A stretch of DNA of 64,000 nt from NCBI GenBank assembly GCA_910587285.1, contig CAJULM010000012.1, positions 1 through 64,000 of the forward strand. The letters run 5' to 3'. The stretch is from an uncultured Oscillospiraceae bacterium. GTDB taxonomy: Bacteria > Bacillota > Clostridia > Oscillospirales > Oscillospiraceae. The notes under the pieces are model-generated. The model saw only the letters and a program-made list of their open reading frames with translations, made no database searches and was not told where the DNA came from. Position 1 is the stretch's first letter, and each line of letters opens with the position of its first letter. The position numbers were made by a program, and so were the translations under genes. Positions 41,310 to 49,449 of the stretch are shown piece by piece.

Positions 41310-42404
41310 ATGGAGTTTAACAGCAAGGACACCGACGCCTTTCAGGGCGTGTGGGTTTTTTGTGAACAGCGGGGGGGCGTGATGCAGAGCACCTCCTACC
41401 AGCTGCTCAGCGAGGGGCGCAAGCTGGCCGACGACCTGGGGGCGCAGCTGACGGGCGTGGTTTTGGGCCAGGGCGTTAGCGAGGAGAGCCTGAAGGCCCT
41501 GGGAGGCTACGGCGCGGACCAGGTGTATTACTGCGAGCACCAGTTGCTGGAGGTTTACACCACCGACGCCTATACCAAGGCGCTGTGCACCTTGGTGGAG
41601 GACAAGAAGCCGGAGATCGTTCTGCTGGGCGCCACCAACATCGGCCGGGACCTGGCCCCCCGGTGCGCGGCCCGGCTGCACACCGGCCTTACCGCCGACT
41701 GCACCCATCTGGATGTGGATGTGGAGAAGTACAAGGACTTTCTTCGGGGCGCGTCCACCATCGACGTGGACAGCACCCCCTTTGAGGACAACCGGAACCT
41801 GAAGATGACGCGCCCCGCCTTTGGCGGCCACCTGATGGCCACCATCGTCTGTCCCCGGTTCCGGCCCCAGATGTCCACCGTCCGCCCCGGCGTGATGCGG
41901 ACCCAGCCCTTCGACCAGGCCGGCGCGGACAAGGTGACGGTGGAACGAATCCAGGTGGAGCTGTCGCCGGCGGATATGCCGGTGGAGGTGGTCGAGGTGG
42001 TGAAGGCCGCCCGGGAGCTGGTGGACCTCATCGGCGCGGAAGTGGTGGTGTCCGTGGGCCGCGGGATCAGCAAGGACGTGGAGCGGGGCCTGGCCCTGGC
42101 TCAAGAGCTGGCCGACGCCCTGGGCGGCGTGGTGGGGGCCTCCCGCGCCTGCGTGGACGCGGGGTGGATTCCCGCCGACCACCAGGTGGGCCAGACGGGC
42201 AAGACCGTCCACCCCAAAATCTACGTGGCATTGGGCATCTCCGGCGCCATTCAGCACCTGGCCGGAATGCAGGACGCCCAGTGCATCATCGCCGTGAACC
42301 GCAACGCGGACGCCCCCATCTTCGGCGCGGCGGACTACGGCATCGCCGGGGACCTGTACCAAGTGGCGCCCATGCTCATTGAGGCGGTGAAGGCGGCTCG
42401 CTGA
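41310..42404 (+). CDS. etfA: Electron transfer flavoprotein alpha subunit
   Basis: A 364-residue FAD-binding subunit, longer than the roughly 320 of mitochondrial-type EtfA. The C-terminal FAD domain is complete: VVVSVGRGISKDVERGLALA, GVVGASRACVDAGWIPADHQVGQTGKTVHPKIYVALGISGAIQHLAGM. With EtfB it passes electrons to or from the acyl-CoA dehydrogenase; in Clostridia such pairs can bifurcate electrons. GGAAGGAG precedes the ATG, 23 bases after etfB. Confidence 0.93.
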   Translation: MEFNSKDTDAFQGVWVFCEQRGGVMQSTSYQLLSEGRKLADDLGAQLTGVVLGQGVSEESLKALGGYGADQVYYCEHQLLEVYTTDAYTKALCTLVEDKKPEIVLLGATNIGRDLAPRCAARLHTGLTADCTHLDVDVEKYKDFLRGASTIDVDSTPFEDNRNLKMTRPAFGGHLMATIVCPRFRPQMSTVRPGVMRTQPFDQAGADKVTVERIQVELSPADMPVEVVEVVKAARELVDLIGAEVVVSVGRGISKDVERGLALAQELADALGGVVGASRACVDAGWIPADHQVGQTGKTVHPKIYVALGISGAIQHLAGMQDAQCIIAVNRNADAPIFGAADYGIAGDLYQVAPMLIEAVKAAR

Positions 42405-42451
42405 GACCTGTCCGGAAAGTATACTATATAATATATAAGGAGGCGCACGCC

Positions 42452-42970
42452 ATGGACGCCATTTTTCAGCGCAGGAGCATCCGCAGATATGAACCTATCC
42501 CTGTCCCTCCCCGGCAGATGGAGCAGCTGCTGCGGGCCGGGATGGCTGCGCCCACCTCGGGCAACAACCAGGAGTGGGAATTTGTGGTGATCCGCAGCGC
42601 CGAGACTATGGCCCGGATTGTGGAGCTGGACTCCTACGCCGGGGCGCTGAAAAGCGCGCCGGTGTGCGTGGCCCTGTGCGCTGATATGCGCCGGGTGGCT
42701 GAGCCGGAGGAGCTGTTCTGGGTACAGGATTTGAGCGCGGCGGCCCAGAATATGCTGGTAGCCGCCGCTTCCCTGGGGCTGGGCGGGCTGTGGATGGGGC
42801 TGTACCCCGGGCAGCGCGCCGCGCTGCGCTCCCTGCTCGCCCTGCCGGAGGAGGTGGAGCCGCTGATTCTGCTGGCCTTCGGCGTGCCCGCCGAGAAAAA
42901 GCCCCCGATCAATCGGTATCTGCCGGACCGGGTCCACCAGGAGACCTACTGCTCCGATTCCCAGAAATGA
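42452..42970 (+). CDS. Nitroreductase-family FMN oxidoreductase
   Basis: A 172-residue FMN-dependent reductase: N-terminal FQRRSIRRYEPIPV (FMN phosphate binding RRSIR), MAAPTSGNNQEWEFVVI, DLSAAAQNMLVAAASLGLGGLWMG and a C-terminal AFGVPAEKKPP. Substrate not deducible. AAGGAGG is 8 bases before the ATG; a TATACTATATAAT stretch just upstream could be a separate -10 region, so it may not depend on the etf operon. Confidence 0.9.
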   Translation: MDAIFQRRSIRRYEPIPVPPRQMEQLLRAGMAAPTSGNNQEWEFVVIRSAETMARIVELDSYAGALKSAPVCVALCADMRRVAEPEELFWVQDLSAAAQNMLVAAASLGLGGLWMGLYPGQRAALRSLLALPEEVEPLILLAFGVPAEKKPPINRYLPDRVHQETYCSDSQK

Positions 42971-42971
42971 A

Positions 42972-43010
42972 CAAACGGCCTGCCTGAGTCACACTCAGGC
43001 AGGCCGTTTG
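42972..43010. terminator. Bidirectional terminator
   Basis: CAAACGGCCTGCCTGAGT-cac-ACTCAGGCAGGCCGTTTG between the convergent nitroreductase and lipoprotein genes. Confidence 0.88.
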
Positions 43011-43019
43011 TGGTTGTAA

Positions 43020-43616
43020 TTATTTCTGCATGGCCTCGAAGGTCTTCTTCTCCATGCTTACCCGCAGCTCGTCCATCTCCTCGCTGAAGGTGCCCTCCGC
43101 CTTACAGGTGATAAAGCCCTGGGCGGCGGTGAGCTTGTAGGTGGCCACGGAGGCCTCCTCGTCCTTCTTGCAGCCCCACTCCGCTACGGAGTCGAAGCTC
43201 ATGTCCTTGATGTCCACGCCGTTATAGGAGGCGGAAATCTTCTCGGTGGCGGACTTGGACAGGGTGACGGCGAAGACAATGCCCGACTCGGCAGCCTCGC
43301 CCGCCTCCTTATTGATGTTGGTGCCGCCGTAGTAGGGGGTGTATACTGACACCCAGAACTGGTTGCCAGCGCCTTTGGACAGGCTATAATGGAAGTAGAT
43401 GTATTTATCGCCTTCGCGGGCCGCGTCCTGCCGGCCAGCGGAGTACACCTCGTAGCCCCAGTCTGCCATATCCGCCATGGTGGTCTTGCCCAGGGTGATG
43501 GTGTGGCCGTCGATAGTGGCCTCCATGGGCATCTCCGGCCCGGCGGCGCAGGCGGACAGCCCCATGGTCAGCGCCAGGGCCAGCGCCAGCAGGGTAACGC
43601 GTTTGAACAGTTTCAT
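43020..43616 (-). CDS. Secreted lipoprotein, unknown function
   Basis: A 198-residue protein with a clear lipoprotein signal: KR, hydrophobic VTLLALALALTMG, lipobox LSACAAG (Cys about 23). The mature part is polar and beta-rich (EATIDGHTITLGKTTMADMA, YIYFHYSLSKGAGNQFWVSV), with no family I recognise. It ends at a bidirectional terminator and stands alone. Confidence 0.85.
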   Translation of the reverse strand: MKLFKRVTLLALALALTMGLSACAAGPEMPMEATIDGHTITLGKTTMADMADWGYEVYSAGRQDAAREGDKYIYFHYSLSKGAGNQFWVSVYTPYYGGTNINKEAGEAAESGIVFAVTLSKSATEKISASYNGVDIKDMSFDSVAEWGCKKDEEASVATYKLTAAQGFITCKAEGTFSEEMDELRVSMEKKTFEAMQK

Positions 43617-43810
43617 ATGGTTTTCTCGCTCCTATTCTCATGATTTGGGCCGAACTCCGGCTCTACGCAATGTGTCGGCAGGAACGGGGGAAAGATAAGC
43701 GAACGGCTTATTAAGAATTTTTAAAAAACTGCGTTTCGGCCGTCAGATTGGGGCAGGCCGGCGCGTCTTATTGATGTAGAGCAAAAAACATTGAGAAAGG
43801 AGGCGGCGGA

Positions 43811-44305
43811 GTGACGGAGGAGGCGTTTTTGGCCCTGTTCGACCAATACCGCCCCATGGTGTACGCGCTGGCGCTGAGCTACACCCGCTCCCCCCAGGAC
43901 GCGGAGGACGTGTGCCAGACGGCATTCCTCAAGCTGCTGGAGCGGCCGCCGGCGGAGGGGAAGGAAAAGCCCTGGCTGGCCCGGGTGGCGGTGAACGAGT
44001 GCGCCAGCCTGCTGCGGGCCCCCTGGCGGAAGCGCCGGGCGCAGCTGAAGGAGGAGGCGCTGGAGAGCCTCTGCTTTGAGCGGCCGGAGGACGGCTGTCT
44101 GTGGGAGGCGCTGGGGGAGCTGCCCCCGGCCCAGCGGGCGCTGATCCACCTGCGGTATTATGAGGGCTTCTCGGCGGCGGAGCTGGCCGAGCAGTACCAC
44201 ACAACGGCGCAGATCATCTCCGCCCGGCTGTACCGGGCGAAGAACCAACTGAAAAAACGATTGGAGGGCTTGGGCAATGGAACAGGACTATCGCAGAATG
44301 TTTGA
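43811..44305 (+). CDS. ECF-family RNA polymerase sigma factor
   Basis: A 164-residue sigma-70 family protein: region 2 LFDQYRPMVYALALSYTRSPQDAEDVCQTAFLKLLE, region 4 LPPAQRALIHLRYYEGFSAAELAEQYHTTAQIISARLYRAKNQLKKRL. GTG start at 43811 with AAAGGAGGCGGCGGA before it. Its end overlaps the next gene by 29 bases, the same layout as the pair at 4660-5920. It probably drives a small regulon controlled by the next protein. Confidence 0.9.
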   Translation: MTEEAFLALFDQYRPMVYALALSYTRSPQDAEDVCQTAFLKLLERPPAEGKEKPWLARVAVNECASLLRAPWRKRRAQLKEEALESLCFERPEDGCLWEALGELPPAQRALIHLRYYEGFSAAELAEQYHTTAQIISARLYRAKNQLKKRLEGLGNGTGLSQNV

Positions 44306-45374
44306 GCAGGCCGTCCGGCAGGCGCAGCCGGATCCGGCCCGGACGGATGCGCTGCGGGCCGAGCTGGCCCAGCGGTGCGCTGAGACGGGGCGGAGAACCC
44401 CGCCGGGGAGAAAACGGGGGAAGCTGTTGCGCAACGTCCTTGTGGCGGCGGCGGTGGCGGCAGCCCTCACCGTCACGGTGGCGGCGGAGGTGATAGCCCG
44501 GCAGCCCGTGGCCCTGGTGGCCATGGCGGAGGTAAGGGAGGACGGGTGCATCGCCTTTGACGCGCCGGTGAACGTGGGGGTGTTCCGAATCAAGGACCGG
44601 TACTATCTCCAGGTGACGGAGGACGGCGAGCCCATCGACATCACCGGGCAGTTTTCCGAGACGGTGCCCTATGTGTACGTCCGGGAGCTGGACGGGAAGA
44701 GCAGCGGGTACGACTGCCTGAAGTACGTGCTGGGCGGCTCCGGGGACCGGATTGCCGCTTGGATTCTCATGCACGACCCAGAGGCCCAGGAGGGGGATTT
44801 GGAGTGCAGGCTGATCTATGGAAACCGGGTGGAGCTGGACCCCATCTGGTGGCGGACCTACTGCTATGAGAATTATGCCCCCGGGACGTGGCGGAGCCTG
44901 GGCGGCTACAATGACAGAGAGCTGCGCCTTGTGATGGAGGGCTGGACGGCGGACGCCGGGGCGCAGCGCGTCACCATAACTGTCAAGGGCGAGGAAGTGG
45001 ACATCACGCAGCAGCTGAGCGCAGGCGAGCTCTATATTCTCCCCGTGGAAGGGGAGGAGCGCAGCCTGATCGGCCGGGACGAGACGCTCATTGCCGGCTG
45101 CCCGACCCCCTGGGACATGAGCGACCCAGAGGTGGCGGCCAAGGTGAGGGCCTATGAGGACAGCGCTGTCTACGGCTATAACCGCCACGAGGTGCTGGCC
45201 TGCCGGGACGGGGACCAGGTGCGGTACGCGGAGTTTGTGTACACGCCGGAGGGCAGGCTTCAATTTTGGATGCCCTTTAACTGCCCCAGCGCCGCCCAGC
45301 TGGACTGGCTGGAGGGGTATGTGACCCAGCACGGCTGGACGCTGGACAAGCTGATGAAGTTCAGCGGGATTTGA
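44277..45374 (+). CDS. Single-pass membrane protein, probable partner of the second ECF sigma factor
   Basis: A 365-residue protein: N-terminal cytoplasmic segment of about 55 residues (Arg-rich, QPDPARTDALRAELAQRCAE), one transmembrane helix (VLVAAAVAAALTVTVAAEVI) and an outer domain of about 280 residues. The outer domain holds two similar sub-repeats (YLQVTEDGEPIDITGQFSET and VTITVKGEEVDITQQLSAGE), and resembles the protein at 5192-5920. No zinc anti-sigma motif. Anti-sigma or signal-receptor role is inferred from the overlap with the sigma gene. Confidence 0.78.
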   Translation: MEQDYRRMFEQAVRQAQPDPARTDALRAELAQRCAETGRRTPPGRKRGKLLRNVLVAAAVAAALTVTVAAEVIARQPVALVAMAEVREDGCIAFDAPVNVGVFRIKDRYYLQVTEDGEPIDITGQFSETVPYVYVRELDGKSSGYDCLKYVLGGSGDRIAAWILMHDPEAQEGDLECRLIYGNRVELDPIWWRTYCYENYAPGTWRSLGGYNDRELRLVMEGWTADAGAQRVTITVKGEEVDITQQLSAGELYILPVEGEERSLIGRDETLIAGCPTPWDMSDPEVAAKVRAYEDSAVYGYNRHEVLACRDGDQVRYAEFVYTPEGRLQFWMPFNCPSAAQLDWLEGYVTQHGWTLDKLMKFSGI

Positions 45375-45387
45375 GCGCCCGCGGAAA

Positions 45388-45419
45388 AAGCGGCCCCCAT
45401 CGCAAGCTGGGGGCCGCTT
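45388..45419. terminator. Terminator, convergent genes
   Basis: AAGCGGCCCCC-atcgcaagct-GGGGGCCGCTT followed by CCTTT, between the sigma-pair operon and the HAD gene. Confidence 0.8.
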
Positions 45420-45422
45420 CCT

Positions 45423-46250
45423 TTAATAAATGGAATCCAGGATTTCGATGGCCTGGGCCACGGCGTGCTCGTCGCAGCTGCCCAGCACCCGCGCCCCCCA
45501 GTCCTTGACCTCCTGCGCACAGTTGGCCGGGGCGAAGGGGATGGCGCTGAGGGCCAGCATGGGGATGTCGTTCTGATTATCTCCCATACAGTAGAGGTTT
45601 TGGGGGGCGACGTGCAGCAGCTGGGCCGCGGCGGCCACCATCGCTCCCTTATGGCTGCCCTTGGCGGTGAGCTCCAGCAGCACGTGGTTGGAGAAAATGA
45701 CCTCGCAGCGGTCGCCCCAGTGCTGAAGAAGGTGGGCCTGGACCTCTTTCAGATAGGGCTCGTCCTGCTCCATGATGACCTTGTTCCAGGGGGTGGGCAT
45801 CTCCTCAATGGGGCAGAGAATCTGGGTGCCCCCCACCAGCTTCAGGTGGTTCATGGTGACGGCGTTGGGGTTGTGGACATAGATGTCGTCATCGTGGTAG
45901 GCCTCGAAGGCCAGATCGGGAAAGGCGCGGCACAGCTGGGCCAGGCGCTCCGGCGCGTCCCCGTCTAAAAAGGTGCGCCGGAGGTAGCGGTCCTCCCCGT
46001 AGTCGTAGAGGGCCGCGCCGTTGGACAGCACCACCGGGGCGGTGAGCACCAGCCGCTCCTTTTCGATTTGCGGGGTGAAGGTGCGGTGCGCCCGGCCGGT
46101 GGCCACGGAGAAGCGCCCGCCGTTTTGCTGGAAGTAGCGGATGGCGGCGTGGTTCTCGTGGGAGACGGTGTGCGCGCTATTATATAAGGTGTCGTCATAG
46201 TCGCTGTAGAACAGCACGCCGTCAAATTTGCCCACGAGGAGACCTCCCAT
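45423..46250 (-). CDS. HAD-superfamily phosphatase (Cof type)
   Basis: A 275-residue cytoplasmic HAD hydrolase with a C2B cap: motif I FYSDYDDTLYNSAHTVS, motif II VVLSNGAALYD, motif III Lys region KGSHKGAMVAAAAQLL and motif IV YCMGDNQNDIPMLALS. Cof-type enzymes hydrolyse sugar phosphates, FMN or thiamin pyrimidine intermediates. It starts 6 bases after thiT under the same TPP riboswitch, so a thiamine-phosphate-related substrate is a reasonable guess. Confidence 0.9.
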   Translation of the reverse strand: MGGLLVGKFDGVLFYSDYDDTLYNSAHTVSHENHAAIRYFQQNGGRFSVATGRAHRTFTPQIEKERLVLTAPVVLSNGAALYDYGEDRYLRRTFLDGDAPERLAQLCRAFPDLAFEAYHDDDIYVHNPNAVTMNHLKLVGGTQILCPIEEMPTPWNKVIMEQDEPYLKEVQAHLLQHWGDRCEVIFSNHVLLELTAKGSHKGAMVAAAAQLLHVAPQNLYCMGDNQNDIPMLALSAIPFAPANCAQEVKDWGARVLGSCDEHAVAQAIEILDSIY

Positions 46251-46256
46251 TCTAAC

Positions 46257-46817
46257 TCAGGCGATGTCCTCGCCCAGCATATACTTCCGTGTCGATTTGA
46301 TGTTATACAGCGCCGCGCAGACAAGCACCGCCAGCCCGCCGGAGATGAGCACGGGCAGGTTGTATAAAAACGAGTAGACAAATTCATTGTCCATGGGCAG
46401 GCCATAGATGTCGTACATATACTCGCCCCAGAGGGTGGCGCCGGTGATCCAGATGGAGACAAAGCGGCCCAGGCTGGCCAGGATGGAGCCCAGCAGAATG
46501 CCGGGCAGACCCTTTTTGCGGCCCACCCCGGCCAGGCCCAGCAGGGTGAGGGCGATCACATAGTCGCCCAGGATGGACTGCCAGCCGATGGCGATGCCGC
46601 CGCTGAGCATAAAGTCCAGGATGCCCAGGGCAAGCCCGGCCAGCAAGCCCTGCCCCACCCCCCAGCGCAGGGCGAAGATGATGATGGGAAGCATCATCAG
46701 GGAGATGGAGCCGCCCTCGGGCATATGCCAGAGCTTGAGATAGCCCAGGATTTCGGCCAGGGCCACAAAAATGGCCCCCTCCACCATGGCGCGCACGGCC
46801 TTGCGGGATTGATTCAT
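46257..46817 (-). CDS. thiT: Thiamine ECF transporter substrate-binding subunit ThiT
   Basis: A 186-residue S component with six helices; works with the shared EcfAA-T module (not in this window) to import thiamine. It has EGAIFVALAEILGYLKLWHMPEGGSISLMMLPIIIFALRWG, close to ThiT where the Gly/Trp/Tyr residues line the thiamine pocket, and later YDIYGLPMDNEFVYSFLYN. A TPP riboswitch lies upstream, which strongly supports the assignment. AAGGAGGAACGACA precedes the ATG. Confidence 0.95.
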   Translation of the reverse strand: MNQSRKAVRAMVEGAIFVALAEILGYLKLWHMPEGGSISLMMLPIIIFALRWGVGQGLLAGLALGILDFMLSGGIAIGWQSILGDYVIALTLLGLAGVGRKKGLPGILLGSILASLGRFVSIWITGATLWGEYMYDIYGLPMDNEFVYSFLYNLPVLISGGLAVLVCAALYNIKSTRKYMLGEDIA

Positions 46818-46903
46818 TGTCGTTCCTCCTTAAATAAGTATACCGCAATGCAAACGGTGCAATGCGGTAAGCGGGAAAGACGACAACGGCCCTTTTTGTC
46901 GAA

Positions 46904-47004
46904 TTCACTTCCTACGCCGGCATTACCCGGATCAGGTACGAGGGACCGAGGACTGCCTTTTGTCCTGCATCACAGCCGGGAATGGCTCCCAGCGCCCCTG
47001 TGAT
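46904..47004 (-). ncRNA. TPP riboswitch (THI element)
   Basis: Minus strand: CACAGGGGCGCTGGGAG, then GGCTGTGATGCAGG (helix P2/P3 CTGAGA-like region), a variable P3a, and the diagnostic 3-prime part TACCTGATCCGGGTAATGCC, GGCGTAGGAAGTG. The two ends pair as P1 (CAC/GTG). It sits about 90 bases before thiT. An inverted repeat CGACAA/TTGTCG at 46881-46901 between aptamer and gene may be part of the switch. TPP binding should repress thiT and the HAD gene. Confidence 0.93.
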
Positions 47005-47213
47005 ATTCCATTCACTTTGCGGTAGAATCTATTGTAAACTGCCGGGGCGGCGCTGTCAAGAGGGATGGGCAAAAGGACGAAAAAAGGGACCAAAATTTGG
47101 CGATTTCGCCAGGGACGCCAGAGAATGTGTTCCATCCCCCCAAAATCCCGCCAAAAGCAACAAGATATGCTGTCCCTTCTGGGCGGATTGTCCAGGGGGA
47201 GAAAATTCAGGGG

Positions 47214-47242
47214 TTGACGAGCGGGACAAATCGTTGTAAGAT
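47214..47242 (+). promoter_or_regulatory. Promoter of the M23 peptidase gene
   Basis: TTGACG at 47214-47219, 17-base spacer, TAAGAT at 47237-47242 (TAATGC follows). The region 47005-47213 between the riboswitch and this promoter shows no gene. Confidence 0.65.
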
Positions 47243-47327
47243 AATGCTGTAACCATTTTGTAACCGTTTGAACTCAATTTGTAACAGGTCCATTTGCGGA
47301 CAATCTGACACAGCAGGAGGGACAGCC

Positions 47328-49232
47328 GTGAAGCAGACCCAGACAGAGCACCAGGAAGCCGGGGCGGAGCAAACCGGCCCCGGCCAGATCGAACAGAGAG
47401 AAAACGCTGCGATGCAGCGTAAATCCGGTCAGCCTCAGTCCTGGAGAGCGTATATTGAGCAGACCATGCCCACGCAGGAGGCGGCAGCCAAGGCGGTCGC
47501 CCAGACTCAGCCCCAGCGCCGCCCCAGAAAGAGCCGCGGCGCCAAGGCCGCCGGAGAGAAGGCCGGAGCGCTGTCTACCCCAGTCCGGGAGACAGCCGCC
47601 AGGGTCAAGGCACAGGCGGAAAAGGGCGGCAATGCCAGGGCCGCGGGAGAGAAAACCGGGGCGCTGTCCGCCCCAGTCCGGGAGACGGCGGCCAAGGTCG
47701 AGGTCCAGGCGGAGAAGGGCGGCAATGCCAAGGCCGCCGGAGAAAAGGCCGGAGCGCTGTCTGCCGCAGCCAAGGAGACCGCAGCCAAAGCCGCCAAGGG
47801 CGGGCTGAAGGGGCTGGAGGCCGCATGGGAAAAGGTGAGCAGCCTCACCGCCGAGGGCTGGGACCGGATGGGCCAGGCCACGGGCAAGGTGCGCAGCGTG
47901 GTGGCACGGCACCCCATCTCCCCGCTGTTTTACGTTACCCTGGTGACGGTGATCGTAGGCGCGGCGATTTTTAACGGCAGCTACACCCGGGCTTATGCTG
48001 TCAGCGTCAATGGTCAGAGCCTGGGCGTGGTGAGCAGTCCGGACGAGGTGGACAGCATTGTCAGCAACGTGGAATCCCGCGCCGCCGACGTGCTGGGCGA
48101 GAGCTACGACTACGACGCGGACATCGACACCATCCCGGTGTATATCACGCCCGACGAGCTCAGCGATACCACCCAGATTGAGGACACCTTATTCGAGGGC
48201 GTGGGGGCCTATATGACGGCTTACGCCATCTCCGTGGACGGCACGGAGCTGGGCCGGGCTGCCACCAAGGATGAGCTGTACCAGATGCTGGACGAGGTGG
48301 CTCAGCCCTATATCCCGGAGGACGCCATCCGCTATGAGTTTATGGAGGACGTGCAGGTCTATCCCATTGAGGTGCCCGCCAACACCCAGTTCGACACCCA
48401 AGCCGTGCGGGAGACCCTCAGCGCCCTGGAGATTGAACAGGCCACCTATGAGGTGAAGAAGGGGGACACCTTCAACGCCATCGCCTACTCCCTGGATATG
48501 TGGCCCAACGACCTGTCCGTGCTGAACCCCGACGTCATCGTCGATAAGCTGTGGGTAGGCCAGGAGCTGGTGATTCAGCAGGCGGTGCCCTACCTGTCGG
48601 TAAAGGTGACCACCGACGAGACCTATGAGGAGGTCATCACCAGCCCTGTGGAATATATCGAGACCGCCGACCTGTATGTGGGCGACACCAAGGTGAAGGA
48701 GCAGGGCGAGGACGGCCTGGCCCTGGTCAACGCCCAGGTGATCTACGTGAACGGCGTGGAGATGGGCCGGAATGTGATTTCCACCACCACCCTGCAGGAG
48801 GCCACCACCACCTACACCTATACGGGCACCGCGCCCCGGCCCGTCACGGCCTCCAACGGCTACTTCATCTGGCCGGTGCGGGGTACCATCACCTCCAACT
48901 TTGGCGGGCGCAACCTGTGGGGCAGCTACGACTTCCACCTGGGTCTGGACATCGCCTGCCGCACCGGTACCGGCATCAAGGCCGCTGACGGCGGCACCGT
49001 CATCAAGGCGGGGTGGAGCGGCAGCTATGGCTACCTGGTGGCCATCCGCCACGACAACGGCATCGTCACTTACTACGCCCACAATTCGTCCATCCTGGTG
49101 AGCGTGGGCCAGAAGGTGTACCAGGGCCAGATCATCGCCAAGGCCGGCATGACCGGCAACGCCAGCGGTCCCCACTGCCACTTTGAGGTTCGGGTCAACG
49201 GCACCAGCGTCAATCCCCGCAACTATTTGTAA
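47328..49232 (+). CDS. Membrane-anchored LysM-G5-M23 peptidoglycan endopeptidase
   Basis: A 634-residue protein with GTG start at 47328 (CAGGAGGGACAGCC before it). Order: basic cytoplasmic region (1-200) with three tandem copies of about 40 residues (AGEKAGALS..VRETAAKV..QAEKGGNA), a single membrane helix (FYVTLVTVIVGAAIF, about 205-220), beta-rich segments, LysM (YEVKKGDTFNAIAYSLDMWP, about 385-430), G5 domain (VTTDETYEEVITSPVEYIET) and a C-terminal M23 domain with zinc motifs HLGLD and HCHFE. Likely cuts peptide crosslinks in the wall at growth or division. The cytoplasmic Ala/Lys repeat is unusual for this family. Confidence 0.9.
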   Translation: MKQTQTEHQEAGAEQTGPGQIEQRENAAMQRKSGQPQSWRAYIEQTMPTQEAAAKAVAQTQPQRRPRKSRGAKAAGEKAGALSTPVRETAARVKAQAEKGGNARAAGEKTGALSAPVRETAAKVEVQAEKGGNAKAAGEKAGALSAAAKETAAKAAKGGLKGLEAAWEKVSSLTAEGWDRMGQATGKVRSVVARHPISPLFYVTLVTVIVGAAIFNGSYTRAYAVSVNGQSLGVVSSPDEVDSIVSNVESRAADVLGESYDYDADIDTIPVYITPDELSDTTQIEDTLFEGVGAYMTAYAISVDGTELGRAATKDELYQMLDEVAQPYIPEDAIRYEFMEDVQVYPIEVPANTQFDTQAVRETLSALEIEQATYEVKKGDTFNAIAYSLDMWPNDLSVLNPDVIVDKLWVGQELVIQQAVPYLSVKVTTDETYEEVITSPVEYIETADLYVGDTKVKEQGEDGLALVNAQVIYVNGVEMGRNVISTTTLQEATTTYTYTGTAPRPVTASNGYFIWPVRGTITSNFGGRNLWGSYDFHLGLDIACRTGTGIKAADGGTVIKAGWSGSYGYLVAIRHDNGIVTYYAHNSSILVSVGQKVYQGQIIAKAGMTGNASGPHCHFEVRVNGTSVNPRNYL

Positions 49233-49245
49233 AAAATAGCCAGCA

Positions 49246-49282
49246 AAAATCCGCTTCCGGCTTTGGCCGGAGGCGGATTTTT
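49246..49282 (+). terminator. Terminator after the M23 gene
   Basis: AAAAATCCGC-ttCCGGCtttGGCCGGag-GCGGATTTTT, 14 bases after the stop. Confidence 0.88.
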
Positions 49283-49313
49283 AAAAATTATCGAACAAAA
49301 TTGCAAAAAGGGG

Positions 49314-49342
49314 TTGACAACATCGAACAACTATATTACTAT
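49314..49342 (+). promoter_or_regulatory. Promoter of the small membrane protein gene
   Basis: TTGACA at 49314-49319, 17-base spacer, TACTAT at 49337-49342. Confidence 0.75.
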
Positions 49343-49449
49343 GTAGAAAAGTAAAACAAAGAGTTGATTGCGAAACTCTGATTAAGCCCGATTTATAGGA
49401 CCTTAAATATGCTATGCTGAAGCCAAGTCGAAAAAGGAGGCTTTAAGCG

